DNA of 64,000 nt, taken from positions 473,382-537,381 of the forward strand of contig CM030935.1 in NCBI GenBank assembly GCA_018136815.1, given 5' to 3'. The notes beneath the pieces were generated by a model. It did not search any database and was not told where the DNA came from. It was given only the letters and a program-made list of their open reading frames with translations. The translations under genes were made by a program, and so were the position numbers. Numbering within the stretch: position 1 is the first letter of the stretch; each line of letters opens with the position of its first letter. The DNA is from Isochrysis galbana (Eukaryota > Haptophyta > Isochrysidales > Isochrysidaceae). Below, piece by piece: positions 35,611 to 46,367 of the stretch.

Positions 35611-37683
35611 TCATTGGTTGAGGTAGAGGACCCAAGCTTCATTCTCCTCCACCATGCCCGCACTAGAAAACCATTCCGCTGCGTGATCCTCTGAGTGTAC
35701 GGCGGCCGGAGCAACAAGCCTAGCACATCCTGCCTCCGCTGCCGCCGACGCCGCACACAGTATTACTGCAAGGGCTCGCGCTCCACGCTGCGCACCCTCG
35801 CCATCGGCCACCGCGAGCTGTTCGAGCGTCGCATCATCGTGGCCACCGCCTGTATCGCAAATCCGAAGTAAAGCCGTGGCAACGGCGGGCAAGGCCGCCA
35901 GCCGCGCAGGCGCAAGGTCGCGAGAACCAGGGAGGGGCCGAGCAATGATGTGCTGGACGTTTGCATCACCATTGAACACTGCGACCTCTTCTCCTAGGCG
36001 GGACATTCGTAGTGCTGACGCAGAGGCATAGAGCTTCATCTCGTCGTCGAGTTGGGTGTAGCTCCACGAGAAGACTGATAGCTCTGCTGCCTCTGCCGCG
36101 GCTGCCGCAGTGGCCGCAAGCTTGGCAGGTTCAGCTGTCGACTTCTTGTCAGCGCTCAAATCGCTCGATGGTGGGGGCGTGGCTGCATTAGCCGGCACAC
36201 CCGACGAGGGGCTGGAGAGATCGTCATTTGTACTAGCCTCAGGCGCGTCCCACGTCATGGAAGTGAAGACCGTCGATAGGGCGCGCTGGGCTGCGGCTCG
36301 TCGCGCAGCTTCATCCATCGCAAGAACATCATCGGCTTGGTTGTCACTTGTCCCTCCGGCGTTGATACCAGACGCGCAGCTATCAACTGTAGCGCCATTG
36401 CGTACGCTCTCACCTCTCGCTGTCTTCTCCTCCTCACGTTGAGCCCGCATCTTATCGACTTGAGATTCAACTAGATTGCCGATACGCTCCATATCAGGCC
36501 TGTGGTGCATCATATGCAAGTGGGATAGAGGCATGACAAATGGGAAGCACGGCACTCAACTTGCTACATCATGTAGCGTGAAAGCTCCACCCCACGCTCA
36601 ACAGCTACCCATCAACGATACCTCTCCCGTCCCAGCTTCCCACCAAGGGCCAAGGCCCTGCATGGCGTAGCCAGGCGCCTGCGGACGGTGGTGCGTCCCA
36701 ACGAGCACGCACCTCTGCGGCAGAGCCACAACCTCGTGGTATGTCGCAGCCGCTCCATCACCTCCTGGAGGGGCCACGAGCACTCGAAAGGGCTGCGGGT
36801 GAACCCTGTAGAGCAGCACCTTCGCCTCCTCTACATCAGACCAATCTTCTGAGGCTGCCCCTGCTCGCCCGCGTCGTACGATCGAGTAGGGCACGAGTGC
36901 ACAGATTGTCACAAAATCGTGAACCTCACGAAGCACGCCCGAGCGTAGGTTAATGCCTAGCATCAATGGTGGAGGGTGCGATGTCCCGGCCGCGGCGGGT
37001 GTGTCGATTGCGGTGGCGCCCACATCAGCGGGACCGAATCCTGAGGCGAGTCGAAGCCACTCTCGGGCGATTGAGACGGTGTTGTCGTCGGCATCTGCAG
37101 GTGGAAGGAGGCCAACGACTACAACCGCAGCAGGGGGCGGCTCGTCTGGCGATGGTGGGACCGTCATGCCCAGAGATATGACCTCAATCACACCGCTCGC
37201 CTCGGTGCGGCCGGCCTCAGCTTGAGAGCGCCGCCACTCCTTTTCTTCCTCGCCCTCCGATGCCAGCGTGTTCGCTTCCACGGCGCAGCTTAGGCCAGGA
37301 ACCATGACAATGATCCGGCCGACATCAGCACTGCTCGCCTCAGAAGCTCCGCCAAGACTGGCAAGCGAGCGAATCTCACGGGCGCACTCGACAGCAAAGC
37401 GTGCTAGCAGCGCCGGCTTGAACGCTTTGAGCGAGGGGTCGAGCGTCGGCACTGCTGCATCGATCAGCATGCCTCGTGAGCCAGAGAGAGCGGCCGAGCG
37501 CATCGCGCTGCGTGCCTCGGCCGACAGCTCGCGCAGGTCGCGCGGGATGTCAACGGGCTCGGCGACAGCGCGCGGCGTACATGTCCGCCGGCACTCCCGC
37601 CCGCCACCCACCACCGCCGTCACGCGCAACGCGTGTGTGGGCAGCGAGGCGGCGGCGAGCAGCGCCAGCCAGAGGCCCACCAT
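35611..37683 (-). CDS. DUF1995-type protein with long C-terminal extension
   Basis: Two exons, 37683-36713 and 36499-35611, join in frame (CTGCCGCAGAG + GCCTGATATG) to give 619 residues. The start MVGLWLALLAAASLPTHALRV is a hydrophobic leader. Residues about 45-330 resemble DUF1995: an AMRSAALSGSRGMLIDAAVPTLDP opening, GRIIVMVPGLSCAVEAN, a DFVTICALVPYSIV strand and LLYRVHPQPFRVLVAP. Spliced LPQRPDMERI matches the family's late RP-containing motif. DUF1995 proteins include plastid photosystem II assembly factors, so a plastid role is likely but inferred. The C-terminal 290 residues include an Ala-rich linker and a segment ending ARLVAPAAVHSEDHAAEWFSSAGM that loosely recalls a GNAT fold. Unspliced, the two parts would look like two genes. 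Confidence 0.7.
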
Positions 37684-37730
37684 CCCGCGATTGCTTTCGG
37701 AGAGGGCTCTAATCTACACCTACAAACTAC

Positions 37731-38200
37731 AAACTAAGTTTATACTCGGTTCTCCCATCGGGGGATGGGGGATGGGGGGGCACGAGCCCCCCAGCCCCCC
37801 CCCCTCTCCACTCCTGCCTCCTGCCCTGCCATGGGGGAGGAATCACCCATGCTCCTGGCATGCCCTATGGCTTGCCACGAGCAGATTGTCCTCAGGACTT
37901 ACTCTCCTCCCCACAGGCTCGCCTGATTCGCCCTCACTGGCCCGGTGTGGCGCGTGGCCAGTGGCCAGCCCGTTCCCATTCCCGTTGCTCCAATCCCTCC
38001 TCCCCCCTCCCCTCCTCCCCCCCCCCCGCCCCTTGTTCGACAGGCAGACAAGTGCAGCGTGGGGGCCCCTAGGGCTCAGGAGCGCCAGCGAGGGAGAGTC
38101 AGGGGAGGACAAGGCCCAGACCCAGCCTCCTCTGCCCCCTGAGCTGGCCCAGGCTGTCATCCAAGAGCCTCTAGAGGTGCCGCCAGTGGGCAGCTGGAGC
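37731..38200 (-). mobile_element. Hairpin-headed element, truncated copy
   Basis: Begins AACTAAGTTTATACTCGGTT at 37731, followed by the GGGGGCACGAGCCCCC stretch and the body shared with the other copies (CCATGGGGGAGGAA, CAGCGAGGGAGAG, CTGAGCTGGCC). It stops near 38200, where CCTAGATGTTAAACACAGG begins, a string like a MITE end. No 17-bp duplication found. It sits about 50 bp upstream of the DUF1995 gene start. Confidence 0.7.
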
Positions 38201-40422
38201 CTAGATGTTAAACACAGGAACACATGAACAGTGTGTTTTTGCGCGGAGGTTAAAAACAGTGTTTTTCACCGGGTTTCTAGGAGCTACTAGGAGCCCCCTA
38301 TATCTGCTAGAACAGAGGGCACGCGGCGCGCCCGCGCGCGCGCGCGTGCAGAGGCCGTTGCAATGCGCAGCGCAAGATGCGCACAATGCACAATGCGCTT
38401 CGCGACTTATCACTTACCACTTACCCCGCCTCTCTCTCTACTTTATTTAATAACCATAGAATATTCTTACCGCACATGCGGCCGTGGACCCACTACTTTA
38501 ACGCGGTGGGCGAGGCCATGGGCCATGGGGGACATGGGGTCTCGCCGCTCCGCGAGAGCTTGAAATAAAACATTTGAAGTTTGAAGATTCGGGGCTATGG
38601 CTATGGGCTAATACTGACTAACACTACTAATACCTACTACTGTCTAGATCTAAATATCTTTCACCTTTCACCTTCACCTTTCTGCCTTTCTGCCGACACC
38701 TGTCGTATTCCATACGATGACAGACTTTTACTTCTAACCTGTGGGTTATTTTAAGCCTCAAGGTCTCGTCGATTGGTGTTCCGCCTCTTCTCTTACTTTC
38801 TCTCGATGTCATCAAATGTTCCATGACCGTCTTCTGTCTTCTCTCGTCCATCGGTCATAGCTCCCCAACGAGATCTGCCTTCGTTGTGTCGGACCCCCTC
38901 TGTCGCATGTCTGCGCGTTGCTAAGTTGCCCTGGTGCCGACGCCTAGCCGTCCGTCCTGGTGTGGTTAGTTTTCGCCCCGTTTGGTTTAGTTTGTGTGTC
39001 TCTGTGTCCCTCAACTTTTTGAGTCCATTCGTTGTAGTCTCCCGTGTCTACCTCGGACCTAAGAAGCTCTCATTCTCATTCTCCCTCTCTTCCACTAGCT
39101 CGCTAGCTAGCCTCGTCTCTACTCTCCGACGCCACGCGTCGCAATCCTCCGACCTTCAGTCTATCTCATCGCTCGTAGCGCCCGATGGCAGACACTCTCA
39201 GACCCGACTTTTACTATGATCTGTCAGACATCTTCCCGCAAGCAACAATCAACGACCCTTTCACGGCCGCGTCAGCTGCCGGCTCGATCGAACGGCCCTC
39301 TGCCTATGAGCTTGTAGTCATCGCGTGTTCGACAACACCGCCCTTGTAGCCCTTTCGCACTACCAACCATCACCTCTCCTTCCCCCCTTCTTTCCATTTT
39401 CTTTGGTTTCCGGGGTCCGGCCCAGGTGCACTACCTTGGGCTTGGTTCAGAGCGTGTGTGTGGGTGTGGGGTCCGGGCTAGCCTTTTGCCTTTTGGTTGG
39501 GATGTGTTTGGGTTGCTGGGAAATTTGTATGGCCGGGTGTCTTCCTCGCGTTTGGTTATTTATGAACGTCATCCGTATTGGATGCGGTGTACTCCGCGAG
39601 AACTTGAAAGTGCGCCGAGGGAATGCATGCGGGCAGGTGGGCGGGATCCATAGGGACCAACCTCCTCCCGTGCAGCAGCAGCAGCCTCCATATCGCGGTG
39701 GTGCCCATCCATGGGCCATGGGCCATGGGGCAACCCCAGCGGCTTGTGCGAGGCAGAGCGCCATCGCCGCTCGCATCGCCGACCTTATATCACAGGATAA
39801 GTTTCTCACTACATTCACACGCACGCACATTCACACAAATGCATGCGAAACTTATAGTAGTAGTATCAAGACATGCGCGCGGGGGAATTTCGGTGTGCAA
39901 GAAGCTGCCCCGCGCGGATTGCGGATTCGAAACAGTTGCGAGGGAGAAGAGAGAAGCGAAGATCCCAGTAAAAAAAACATGAAGAGGTCAGAATGGGCAT
40001 CCACAATAGGCAGGGGCTGGGGTTGGTTGTGCAGGTCCACCCAAGGGGTGCCTGCGTTGGAGTGAGGGGGGTGCGAGCCCCTACTACCCTACAAACAAAT
40101 AAAAGTAGGCGTCGAAAAAAGAAAAGGCTTAGATATGGTCCGGTGGTACGCCCCCCCGTCCGCCCCCCCCCCCCCGGCGATCCGTTCTCATCTTCCCTCC
40201 GACGCCTACGCCTACCGGGCAAGCGGAATTGGCAAGGAAACTGGCCGGGAAGGCACAGACCTTAGCCTTAGCGACCTCATTCATATTTAGTCATCAGCAT
40301 AACTAATCATTTATAATGAATTATGAAGCCAACCATATCGATGTTGACCGGGGTACATTTAAGGCTTGGTGAGTGACCATTGCACACTGGACAACTATAC
40401 ATCACGCACATAGTAGCAGGGC
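38201..40422. other. Repeat-rich intergenic
   Basis: No gene recognised. 39385-39480 (TTTCCGGGGTCCGGC, GGTTCAGAGCG) resembles 44185-44250 next to the retrotransposon fragment, so it is probably a piece of that element's 3' region. 39995-40090 is a fragment of the hairpin-headed family (GGCAGGGGCTGGGGTTG, GTGCAGGTCCACCCAAGG, ending with AAAAGTAGG). 40125-40200 is an inverted piece of the same family's tail. Confidence 0.5.
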
Positions 40423-41280
40423 TCATCTTACAGCATCTGGGGTCGCCAGATTAAGATGAAATTCATATCCTTGTACCTCGTCCCATTCGCGTGTCGCTAG
40501 TTCCTGTGCAGTGTTCGCATCTAGCACCAGCTCCGTCTGCGAGAAGATTTCTAGGCGTCGGCGAGTCTTGAACCCCAGCTTCATCGTGAAGAGACGCATG
40601 GATGCATCGTTGCCGTCTGATATCTTTGCAACAAACTCTCGGATGGGCAACTGGACTCTTTTGAGGATGAAGTAGACCAAGAGGAGCAGCGCTTCTCTCG
40701 CCAAACCCTTCCTACGGTGTGATGGCTCCGCAATCATGACCTCGAGCTCTGCAGAAAATTCACCCGTGGGTTGTCCTTCATCATCATCATTGATAGGATC
40801 AGCAATAATCTCTGAGAAGAAAGCATTAACATCGCCCACCATATTCAACGTCAGATCATTAGCCGATCCCCTGTCGAACCTTGAGCTTTGCGGGTCCTCA
40901 TATGTCGCTTCAAGGCTGGCTTCACTACGAGCCGGGCAAGCACAGACGATGAAGGTAATCTTTCGCTCGTCTTCATACCAGGAACGCTGGTTGGCAATCT
41001 CCTCCTCCAGTGTGAGTGGCTCTGAGCACCTGGAGGCACGACCAGGGGTGAATGTGACGATGCAGTCCACCAGCACGGAAAGAACTCTCTCCCCACCCGT
41101 GCTGGGCGATGGGGCCTGGCAGCTACAATATTTGGCGAGTAGAACGGGCTGCTTATCGCACGTCAGATCGAGTAGCTCACGCCGCTGCATCCATGCGTGG
41201 TAGGTCGGCACATGCTCGCGCCGGTAGGGCACAAGCTGCACACGCTGGCCAGAAAGCACGATCGCCGCATTGCAGCGCAT
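40423..41280 (-). CDS. NAT9: N-acetyltransferase 9 family (GNAT)
   Basis: Two exons, 41280-41162 and 41029-40423, give 241 residues. The protein follows NAT9: LSGQRVQLVPYRREHVPTYH start, a WMQRRELLDLTCSEPLTLEEE join, NQRSWYEDERKITFIV, MVGDVNAFF, the acetyl-CoA-binding ELEVMIAEPSHRRKGLAREA (about residues 150-169 of the spliced form), EFVAKISDGNDASMRLF and a GFKTRRRLEIFSQTEL end. Family members are GNAT enzymes; the animal protein has been tied to microtubule stability. The intron (41030-41161) is 132 bp, divisible by three, and has no stop, so an unspliced message would insert 44 residues without frameshift. The splice is supported by the SEPLTLE match across the join. Confidence 0.9.
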   Translation of the reverse strand: MRCNAAIVLSGQRVQLVPYRREHVPTYHAWMQRRELLDLTCDKQPVLLAKYCSCQAPSPSTGGERVLSVLVDCIVTFTPGRASRCSEPLTLEEEIANQRSWYEDERKITFIVCACPARSEASLEATYEDPQSSRFDRGSANDLTLNMVGDVNAFFSEIIADPINDDDEGQPTGEFSAELEVMIAEPSHRRKGLAREALLLLVYFILKRVQLPIREFVAKISDGNDASMRLFTMKLGFKTRRRLEIFSQTELVLDANTAQELATREWDEVQGYEFHLNLATPDAVR

Positions 41281-41798
41281 CGGGTCGGGATAGTATCGAC
41301 GGGTGGGCCAGCACGAGGGAGACTTCGCGCCCTTCGGCTTTGATCGCCTTTCTCGTCGAGCCCCTCCCCCCCCCGAGCCCCTCCCTCACACTCAGTGGCC
41401 AACGTCTCTCCCGCTTCTCCGCGCGCGGCGTTTCTGCGGCACCGCTACTTCTTGTCACATATTCTGATCTCTTCTCTAGCAAACCTCAAGAGTCCTCGAG
41501 GGAGATTCATTGGTTTCTATTGAGCGAGGAAAACGAGAGACGAAAGGAACGAGGGACGAGGGACCGGACGACGACGGCGAGGACAGAGGTCTGTCCATCA
41601 TAGGCGTGCTTTGAGCCTTGATACTTTTACTACTACTACTACTAATTTATGTTATATCCTAGCCAACCCCACTAGCTAATTGGACACAACTTTACAGTCC
41701 CGGAATTGAGTGTGCTTCTTAGGTCCTGGTGCTACTTTCAATATGTTGCCCTTTTTCGCTGGTTATCGTCGTGCACTGACGGCTAGTCTAGTCACAAC
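41281..41798. other. Intergenic with an inverted retroelement tail
   Basis: 41625-41700 is (TAC)n followed by TTATGTTATATCCTAGCCAACCCC and ACTAGCTAATTGGACA, the reverse complement of the right end of the copy-3 element at 47209-47250. It marks a minus-strand copy of that tail. No gene seen. Confidence 0.55.
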
Positions 41799-41997
41799 TC
41801 CACGACCCTAGATGGGAAATACGTATTTACCGTATTTGGCCGGAGGCCAAATACATATGTATTTGGCTGTATTTGAAGCGTGTCCTGGGTTGTAGGCCTC
41901 GAATGTATTTGAAATGTATTTGGCCGGAGGCCAAATACATATGTATTTGGCTGTATTTGCAGGCCCCGGCACCGTATTTCCCATCTAGGTCCACGAC
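41799..41997. mobile_element. hAT-like MITE with 8-bp target duplication (2)
   Basis: The insert 41807-41989 (183 bp) has perfect 17-bp ends: CCTAGATGGGAAATACG and its inverse. It is flanked by the direct repeat TCCACGAC at 41799-41806 and 41990-41997. The interior has two near-identical blocks (GGCCGGAGGCCAAATACATATG, twice), so it is internally duplicated. Noncoding. Confidence 0.92.
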
Positions 41998-43038
41998 GTA
42001 TAATACGCCCAGCTCCCAGCTGTCGGCACAGGTTCGTGATGCTCTCCCGTCTCACGTTCTGGGTGGTTGACACACCATATACCATATGGACACTTCCGAC
42101 GCTCGGTCGGTCACCCTCCACGTTGGGCCCACGCGAAAAAGCGGAAACGGGCAATTGCCAAAAAACGGCTTCCATGAGCCTTTGGCCTTTGGAGGCCACA
42201 CATTCGAAAACGCACATCTGGCAGATCACTGGGTTTTCCCTCATTGTAACTTGTGGGGAGTTAGAATGGGAGCCGGGGGCCTGCGAGGGGGGAGATTTGA
42301 AGGGCTGCATAGGTGTATGAATCTGTGGCAGCAACATACATCATACATCAAGGCGTACGGGGCCAGACGGGCAGGTGCGCTGAGGGTTGTCGTGTTAGCG
42401 TGTTAGTACCAGGCTAGTGGGAGTAGTGGTACTAATGCTCAGTTATATTATTATTATTATAGTAGGTGTTAACCCAGAATCTTCTGTTTTTCTGGTTTGT
42501 TTTCGGTTTCGGGGGGTCGGCCCAAGGTAGTGATGATTGAACGCTTCTCGCCTCAGTAAGTAGTGGTTCTAACGACGCTCAGATAAAAATTAAAATCTCC
42601 GCCGGTCTCCAGGCCCGCCGACCCCTATCCATCCCCTAAGTAGTGCAAAGGGGAAGAGACGCCCGATGGCGGGGGGGGAGGGCCAGAGACGTAATGCAAG
42701 TGAGAGGGTCCAAGGCTGCGTGTTGCGTGCAGGCTGCGTGCGCGGCGAGAATATCAAATGTCGAAAGGTTTTTGTTGTCTTCTCACTCACTGCCACTGTC
42801 GGCACCCGAATCCTCGGTCGCGCGCGTCCTTTGCCGCTCGCGCTCGCCGACCACGCCCGTCCTAGGCGTCCCACGTGCCTCTGGCGGTGAGCCGAAGCCT
42901 AGCGCCAAGCAAGGCCCACCAACTCTCCTGCCAATGAATGTAAATGTAGCCACATCAATCAAACAGGATCATGGATGGCCTCCAACTACGATAGGACCTA
43001 GCAATACTACTGTGAAGGCACACCGTTAAAAGCGACTA
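41998..43038. other. Intergenic, repeat fragments
   Basis: 42413-42470 repeats 6498-6560 inverted. 42600-42760 contains a divergent piece of the hairpin-headed family (AAGTAGTGCAAAGGGG, GATGGCGGGGGGG, GCGTGCGCGGCGAGAATATC). No gene seen. Confidence 0.45.
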
Positions 43039-43656
43039 TCACGAGCCTGGGCGGATCTGCTCTTTCGCCTTTCCTTTCATGGCTTGCCCTAATAGTGGAT
43101 CTCCATGACCAGTCTTGCTGGGGATCGTGACCAAGTTGATCTGCACGCTAAGTGGTTCCGCGCCGTTCGCAGCGCGACAGGCAGTGTAGTGAGAGGCCGC
43201 CCGCACAATCACTTCGGTCATCAGGCTGACCAGCGCGGCGCTCCACGGTAAGGGCGTCCACTCCACATCCCATGTTATGCGCGTAACTTCTCCAGGTGTG
43301 AGTTCTTCAAACGTGATCATCCCGCTATGGCGACTCACTGGATAAGTGAGAGGCCCTGGATTGACCACACCATATTTGAGATAAGCGGGTCGGCGCGAAA
43401 TTGTTATCCGCTCGATCAGAAATGGAGGCACTCGAATAAGCTCAAGGCCCTCTCCCGAGTCAGCAGCACCACGAGATCGGATGATTGGAGGTGGAATTGG
43501 CAGGCCGAAGTTACCACTACGCCAGCCATAAAGACAGGCGTCAAAGGCGGCTGCTGAGGATGCCGCAACCGTGTGCGACACGCGCAGCGTGCGTATGTCT
43601 GCGCCACCCCAAGCGCCGACAGTCGCCACGGTGAGCAGCCAGAAGCCGATGCTCAT
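43039..43656 (-). CDS. SRPBCC-fold (START/polyketide-cyclase-like) protein
   Basis: 205 residues from the ATG at 43656. It opens with a hydrophobic stretch (MSIGFWLLTVATVGAWGGA) that may be a signal or transit segment. The rest reads like an SRPBCC lipid-binding domain: VSHTVAASSAAAFDACLYGW (a beta strand and helix, as in xVxAPxxxVF), LELIRVPPFLIERITISRRP, TFEELTPGEVTRITWDVEWTPLP and a long C-terminal helix with LVSLMTEVIVRAASHY. These proteins hold hydrophobic ligands in a deep pocket; the ligand here is unknown. The frame is open to 43824, but that part overlaps a dispersed repeat, so I prefer the internal start. Confidence 0.6.
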   Translation of the reverse strand: MSIGFWLLTVATVGAWGGADIRTLRVSHTVAASSAAAFDACLYGWRSGNFGLPIPPPIIRSRGAADSGEGLELIRVPPFLIERITISRRPAYLKYGVVNPGPLTYPVSRHSGMITFEELTPGEVTRITWDVEWTPLPWSAALVSLMTEVIVRAASHYTACRAANGAEPLSVQINLVTIPSKTGHGDPLLGQAMKGKAKEQIRPGS

Positions 43657-43783
43657 CCATGCGCGCCTGCGTGGAAGGGGAAGAGGGGAATAAGGGGACG
43701 GAGGCGAGGAAGAAGACGGAGTATTATTATTAGAACCTATAGCGTCGTATGACATCATGTTACAGTAGCTACTCGTAGCATTC

Positions 43784-43910
43784 CTAGCCACATACACCGG
43801 ACGAGCCAAGCGCCAACCGCGCACACCCCCATTGCGGGGGAGGTCGAAGGGCTACGGTCCCGCAGCACTAAGGATATACTAACACAACAATAAAACTCTG
43901 ACGCTCCCCC
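43784..43910. repeat. Dispersed repeat, copy 2 (upstream of a minus-strand gene)
   Basis: Matches 2974-3150 with some deletion: CCTAGCCACA, ACACCGGACGAGCC, CCAACCGCGCACACCC, GCAGCACTAAGGAT, AAAACTCTGACGCTCCCCCAT. About 130 bp 5' of the SRPBCC gene start. Confidence 0.6.
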
Positions 43911-44594
43911 ATCCTAGCTGGGAAACACAGCAGGAGCGACTCCAAACACAGAAAAAACAGGCTGTGTTTTGTGAGTTTTACATTTGTAAAAACACAGCCA
44001 AACACGGTCCAAAACGCAGTGATACAAAATAATCTTAAAGATGCCCGCTATGCTGCTAAAAAAAACATCTGAAGATTCTGGGCTACACACCTACTAACCT
44101 AGGGTACTTCCCCATCCCTGACACCACCGCCCTTAATTTCCCTTTCCTCCACCTCCTCCCCTTCTCCCCTTCATTCCTTTGTCTTCGGTATCCGGGGTTC
44201 GGCTCGGGTGCGCTACCACGAGCCTGGTTCAGAGCGCGGGTTCCGGGCAGGCCTGTTATTGGTTAGTTGTCGTTGTGTGTCTGTCGGGTCGCGGGCGCGC
44301 TCGTCTCTTTCTCGCCCTCGCTGGCCGCTATCGCGTTTCGGTGGATTTATGTCCCGTCGAGGTGTATCACGTCTTAGTCTTGTTCTGGTTCGGGTCTCTC
44401 GGCAGTTATATATGCCACCCCCAACTTGGTGGTCAGGGCTTGTAACTCTAGACTTGGTTCTAGCTTACCTCTTGCACCTAGTGTGAATATAGGGTATACA
44501 TCGTTCATGTCGATCCTTTTCTTCGGCTGTCTGCCCATGCCTGCTTGGGCGGTCCTAGCCGAGTCTGTTGTACTCGCAAAAAGTAGTGCCTTGC
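43911..44594. other. Likely 3' region of the retrotransposon fragment
   Basis: CCTAGCTGGGAAACACAG at 43914 resembles the left end of the 41.8-kb MITE, without a matching right end. From 44180 to 44594 the DNA lies downstream (minus strand) of the retrotransposon frame; 44185-44250 recurs at 39385-39480. No gene. Confidence 0.4.
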
Positions 44595-45720
44595 TTAGCG
44601 TCGTGTATCTATCGTTCTTATCAACACTGATTCCTCCGAGAATTCAATGCCATCGTAGTGTATCCTGTAAAAGTCCGTCAAAATATATCTCCACGCTAGA
44701 GTGTAGAGTATGGTGAGCGATCGCGGTGTTTCCCCCCGGGGGTGCATGAAAAGGTTGTCTATGATTACCTCTTCCCTGCTTCTACCACTTCGGGGGGTGT
44801 ACCTTGCCAGTTTGTCGAGCGTTTCGAAAATCTTGACTACCCTCGGGCATTCTCCCAAGTGGGTGGAAGATTCGTTAGACGCTTTGCACATGCGGCAGGT
44901 TTTGTCCCTATCCGCGAACCGGTTGTATGTGCCTATCCTTCTGTGGGTTAGGTGCTTGAAGTGGAGGTGTGTATCTCTCGCCGTCATCATCGGGGATGTA
45001 TATATTGTGGCTAGGTGCTCCCACGTGTTGTCGGGTGTCGGTAGCCGCCGTTTCCAATTCTCGGGCCCCGTTAGGCGTCTACGCTTTCCGTCCGTCTTCT
45101 GCATTGCTCGTGTAAGTTGTTCCACTCCCATTTCGTCCAGAGGGGTGTCTCCGTCTAGGGTATACTCGTCCGCTAGGGGGTATTCCAATCTCTTGTTTGA
45201 TTTAAAGCCATTCCCCCATTTCGCCGGTGGGGAGGGATCTAGCTGTTCGGGGGCTTTGTCGAGTCTTGCGCCGATTATGGGCGTACCTAGGTACGAGAGC
45301 TCCGCTTCATACCATTCGCCTTTGAGCTCGGCGAAGTAGCTGCCGTCTTGGGCTATGTGTAGTTTCGGGGTATGCTCTTCCGAGCCGCGATGTTCGCTGG
45401 TTTCCCGCCTCGTCGCCGATGTCTCTGCATCCGTTGGGGCCGCCCGTGACGTCAACATCGTCTCGGCGTGATCTACAATGGCGCTCCATGATGCCAAGAA
45501 TTTGTCTCTCGGGATATATTCTCCCTGGAAGTGAATGTAAGTGTCATTGTTCCTAAGATATTGTTCACAATCCTCGCTACGGTAGGGCGATGTTGCGCCG
45601 AAGTCTGTAAATACGTTATGTATGGTGTTGACGGGTTGGAGCCGTGCTTGTAGACGCACTCGACGGCGCGCTCCCCGCTCCCCGCACGCCGCGCGCGCCT
45701 CGTCCAATGTGGCAAACGTC
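44595..45720 (-). mobile_element. Non-LTR retrotransposon C-terminal fragment
   Basis: The minus-strand frame ends at 44595 and has a CCHC-type zinc knuckle CRMCKASNESSTHLGEC (C-x2-C-x8-H-x3-C), preceded by DTHLHFKHLTHRRIGTYNRF and followed by KIFETLDKLARYTPRSGRSR and ILYTLAWRYILTDFYRIHYD. A homologous stretch with the same knuckle spacing is at the right edge of the window. This layout is that of the region after the reverse transcriptase domain in LINE-type elements. No RT domain is found upstream: the frame runs into GC-rich DNA near 45720 with a different character (possibly a host exon around 45630-45790), so the copy is 5'-truncated. Confidence 0.7.
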
Positions 45721-46079
45721 GTCGAACGCGGTGCGGACCCTTCGACGAGAACGATGCAGGTAGCAGGCTGCGGCGTGGGCATGGCACGTCTTAGACGGTG
45801 CGCCACATTTCGGCCGCCACTGCGCCAGTCGCCGTGCTGTGCGGGGCCGAGGGCCGCGGCGGGAGCAGCGGGACGGCGGGCGGAGGTGGGCCACCGCGGG
45901 GCCCCTCGGGCTCGCGCAGCTGGATGTGCGGAACGCCAGCGCACCCTTCGGGCCCGAAGGCACGCTGCCTGCGCAGCGGGGGCGGCAGCCGCTAGCCGCT
46001 CCGTGCCGCCAAAGCGACTGTCCGCCATCCTGATCTGGGTGTCAAATTTCGTGTGCCGGCCACCGACCCGGGGCGCGCC

Positions 46080-46367
46080 ATGAGCGGGCGCCTCCACGTC
46101 CCGTACCTCTGCGCAGATACCTTGCTCTGCGTCAAGCGGTGCATCTTCCGCCGCATGATCGCGTGGGTGCCGGCGTGGACGGCGCGCACGCGCTTCCAGT
46201 GTGCGCACTGCAACCGCCCGATCCACCACGCGGTGTACATGCTGCACGACCACGCATACTGTTCCGAGCGCCACCGGTGGGCCGCGTGGGCGTCAGTGAA
46301 CCACGCCACCGAACACGCGCGCCCGCCGCGAAAGACACCCGCGCCAACTCGCGCACCAAGTCTCTGA
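46080..46367 (+). CDS. Small zinc-finger protein (FLZ-like)
   Basis: 95 residues from the ATG at 46080; third positions are strongly G/C, as expected for a real gene here. Residues about 43-67 read FQCAHCNRPIHHAVYMLHDHAYCSERHR. The spacing C-x2-C, then YM, then YCS-x2-H recalls the plant FCS-like zinc finger (C-x2-C ... YM ... FCSxxCR), with His in place of the last Cys. FLZ proteins act as adaptors, for example of SnRK1; transfer of that role is not justified. The TGA stop (46365-46367) lies inside the 17-bp target duplication of the next element, so the insertion struck at the stop codon but regenerated it. Confidence 0.5.
   Translation: MSGRLHVPYLCADTLLCVKRCIFRRMIAWVPAWTARTRFQCAHCNRPIHHAVYMLHDHAYCSERHRWAAWASVNHATEHARPPRKTPAPTRAPSL

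Noticed and set aside
36598-36722. C-terminal end HHRPQAPGYAMQG of an unspliced DUF1995 frame
   Set aside because: This is intron sequence; the GTGCGT donor and CACCACAG acceptor restore the conserved RP motif instead.
45725-46274. N-terminal half of a 559-codon minus-strand frame joined to the retrotransposon fragment
   Set aside because: It is largely antisense to the small zinc-finger gene at 46080-46367, whose own codon pattern is better, and has no similarity to LINE proteins.
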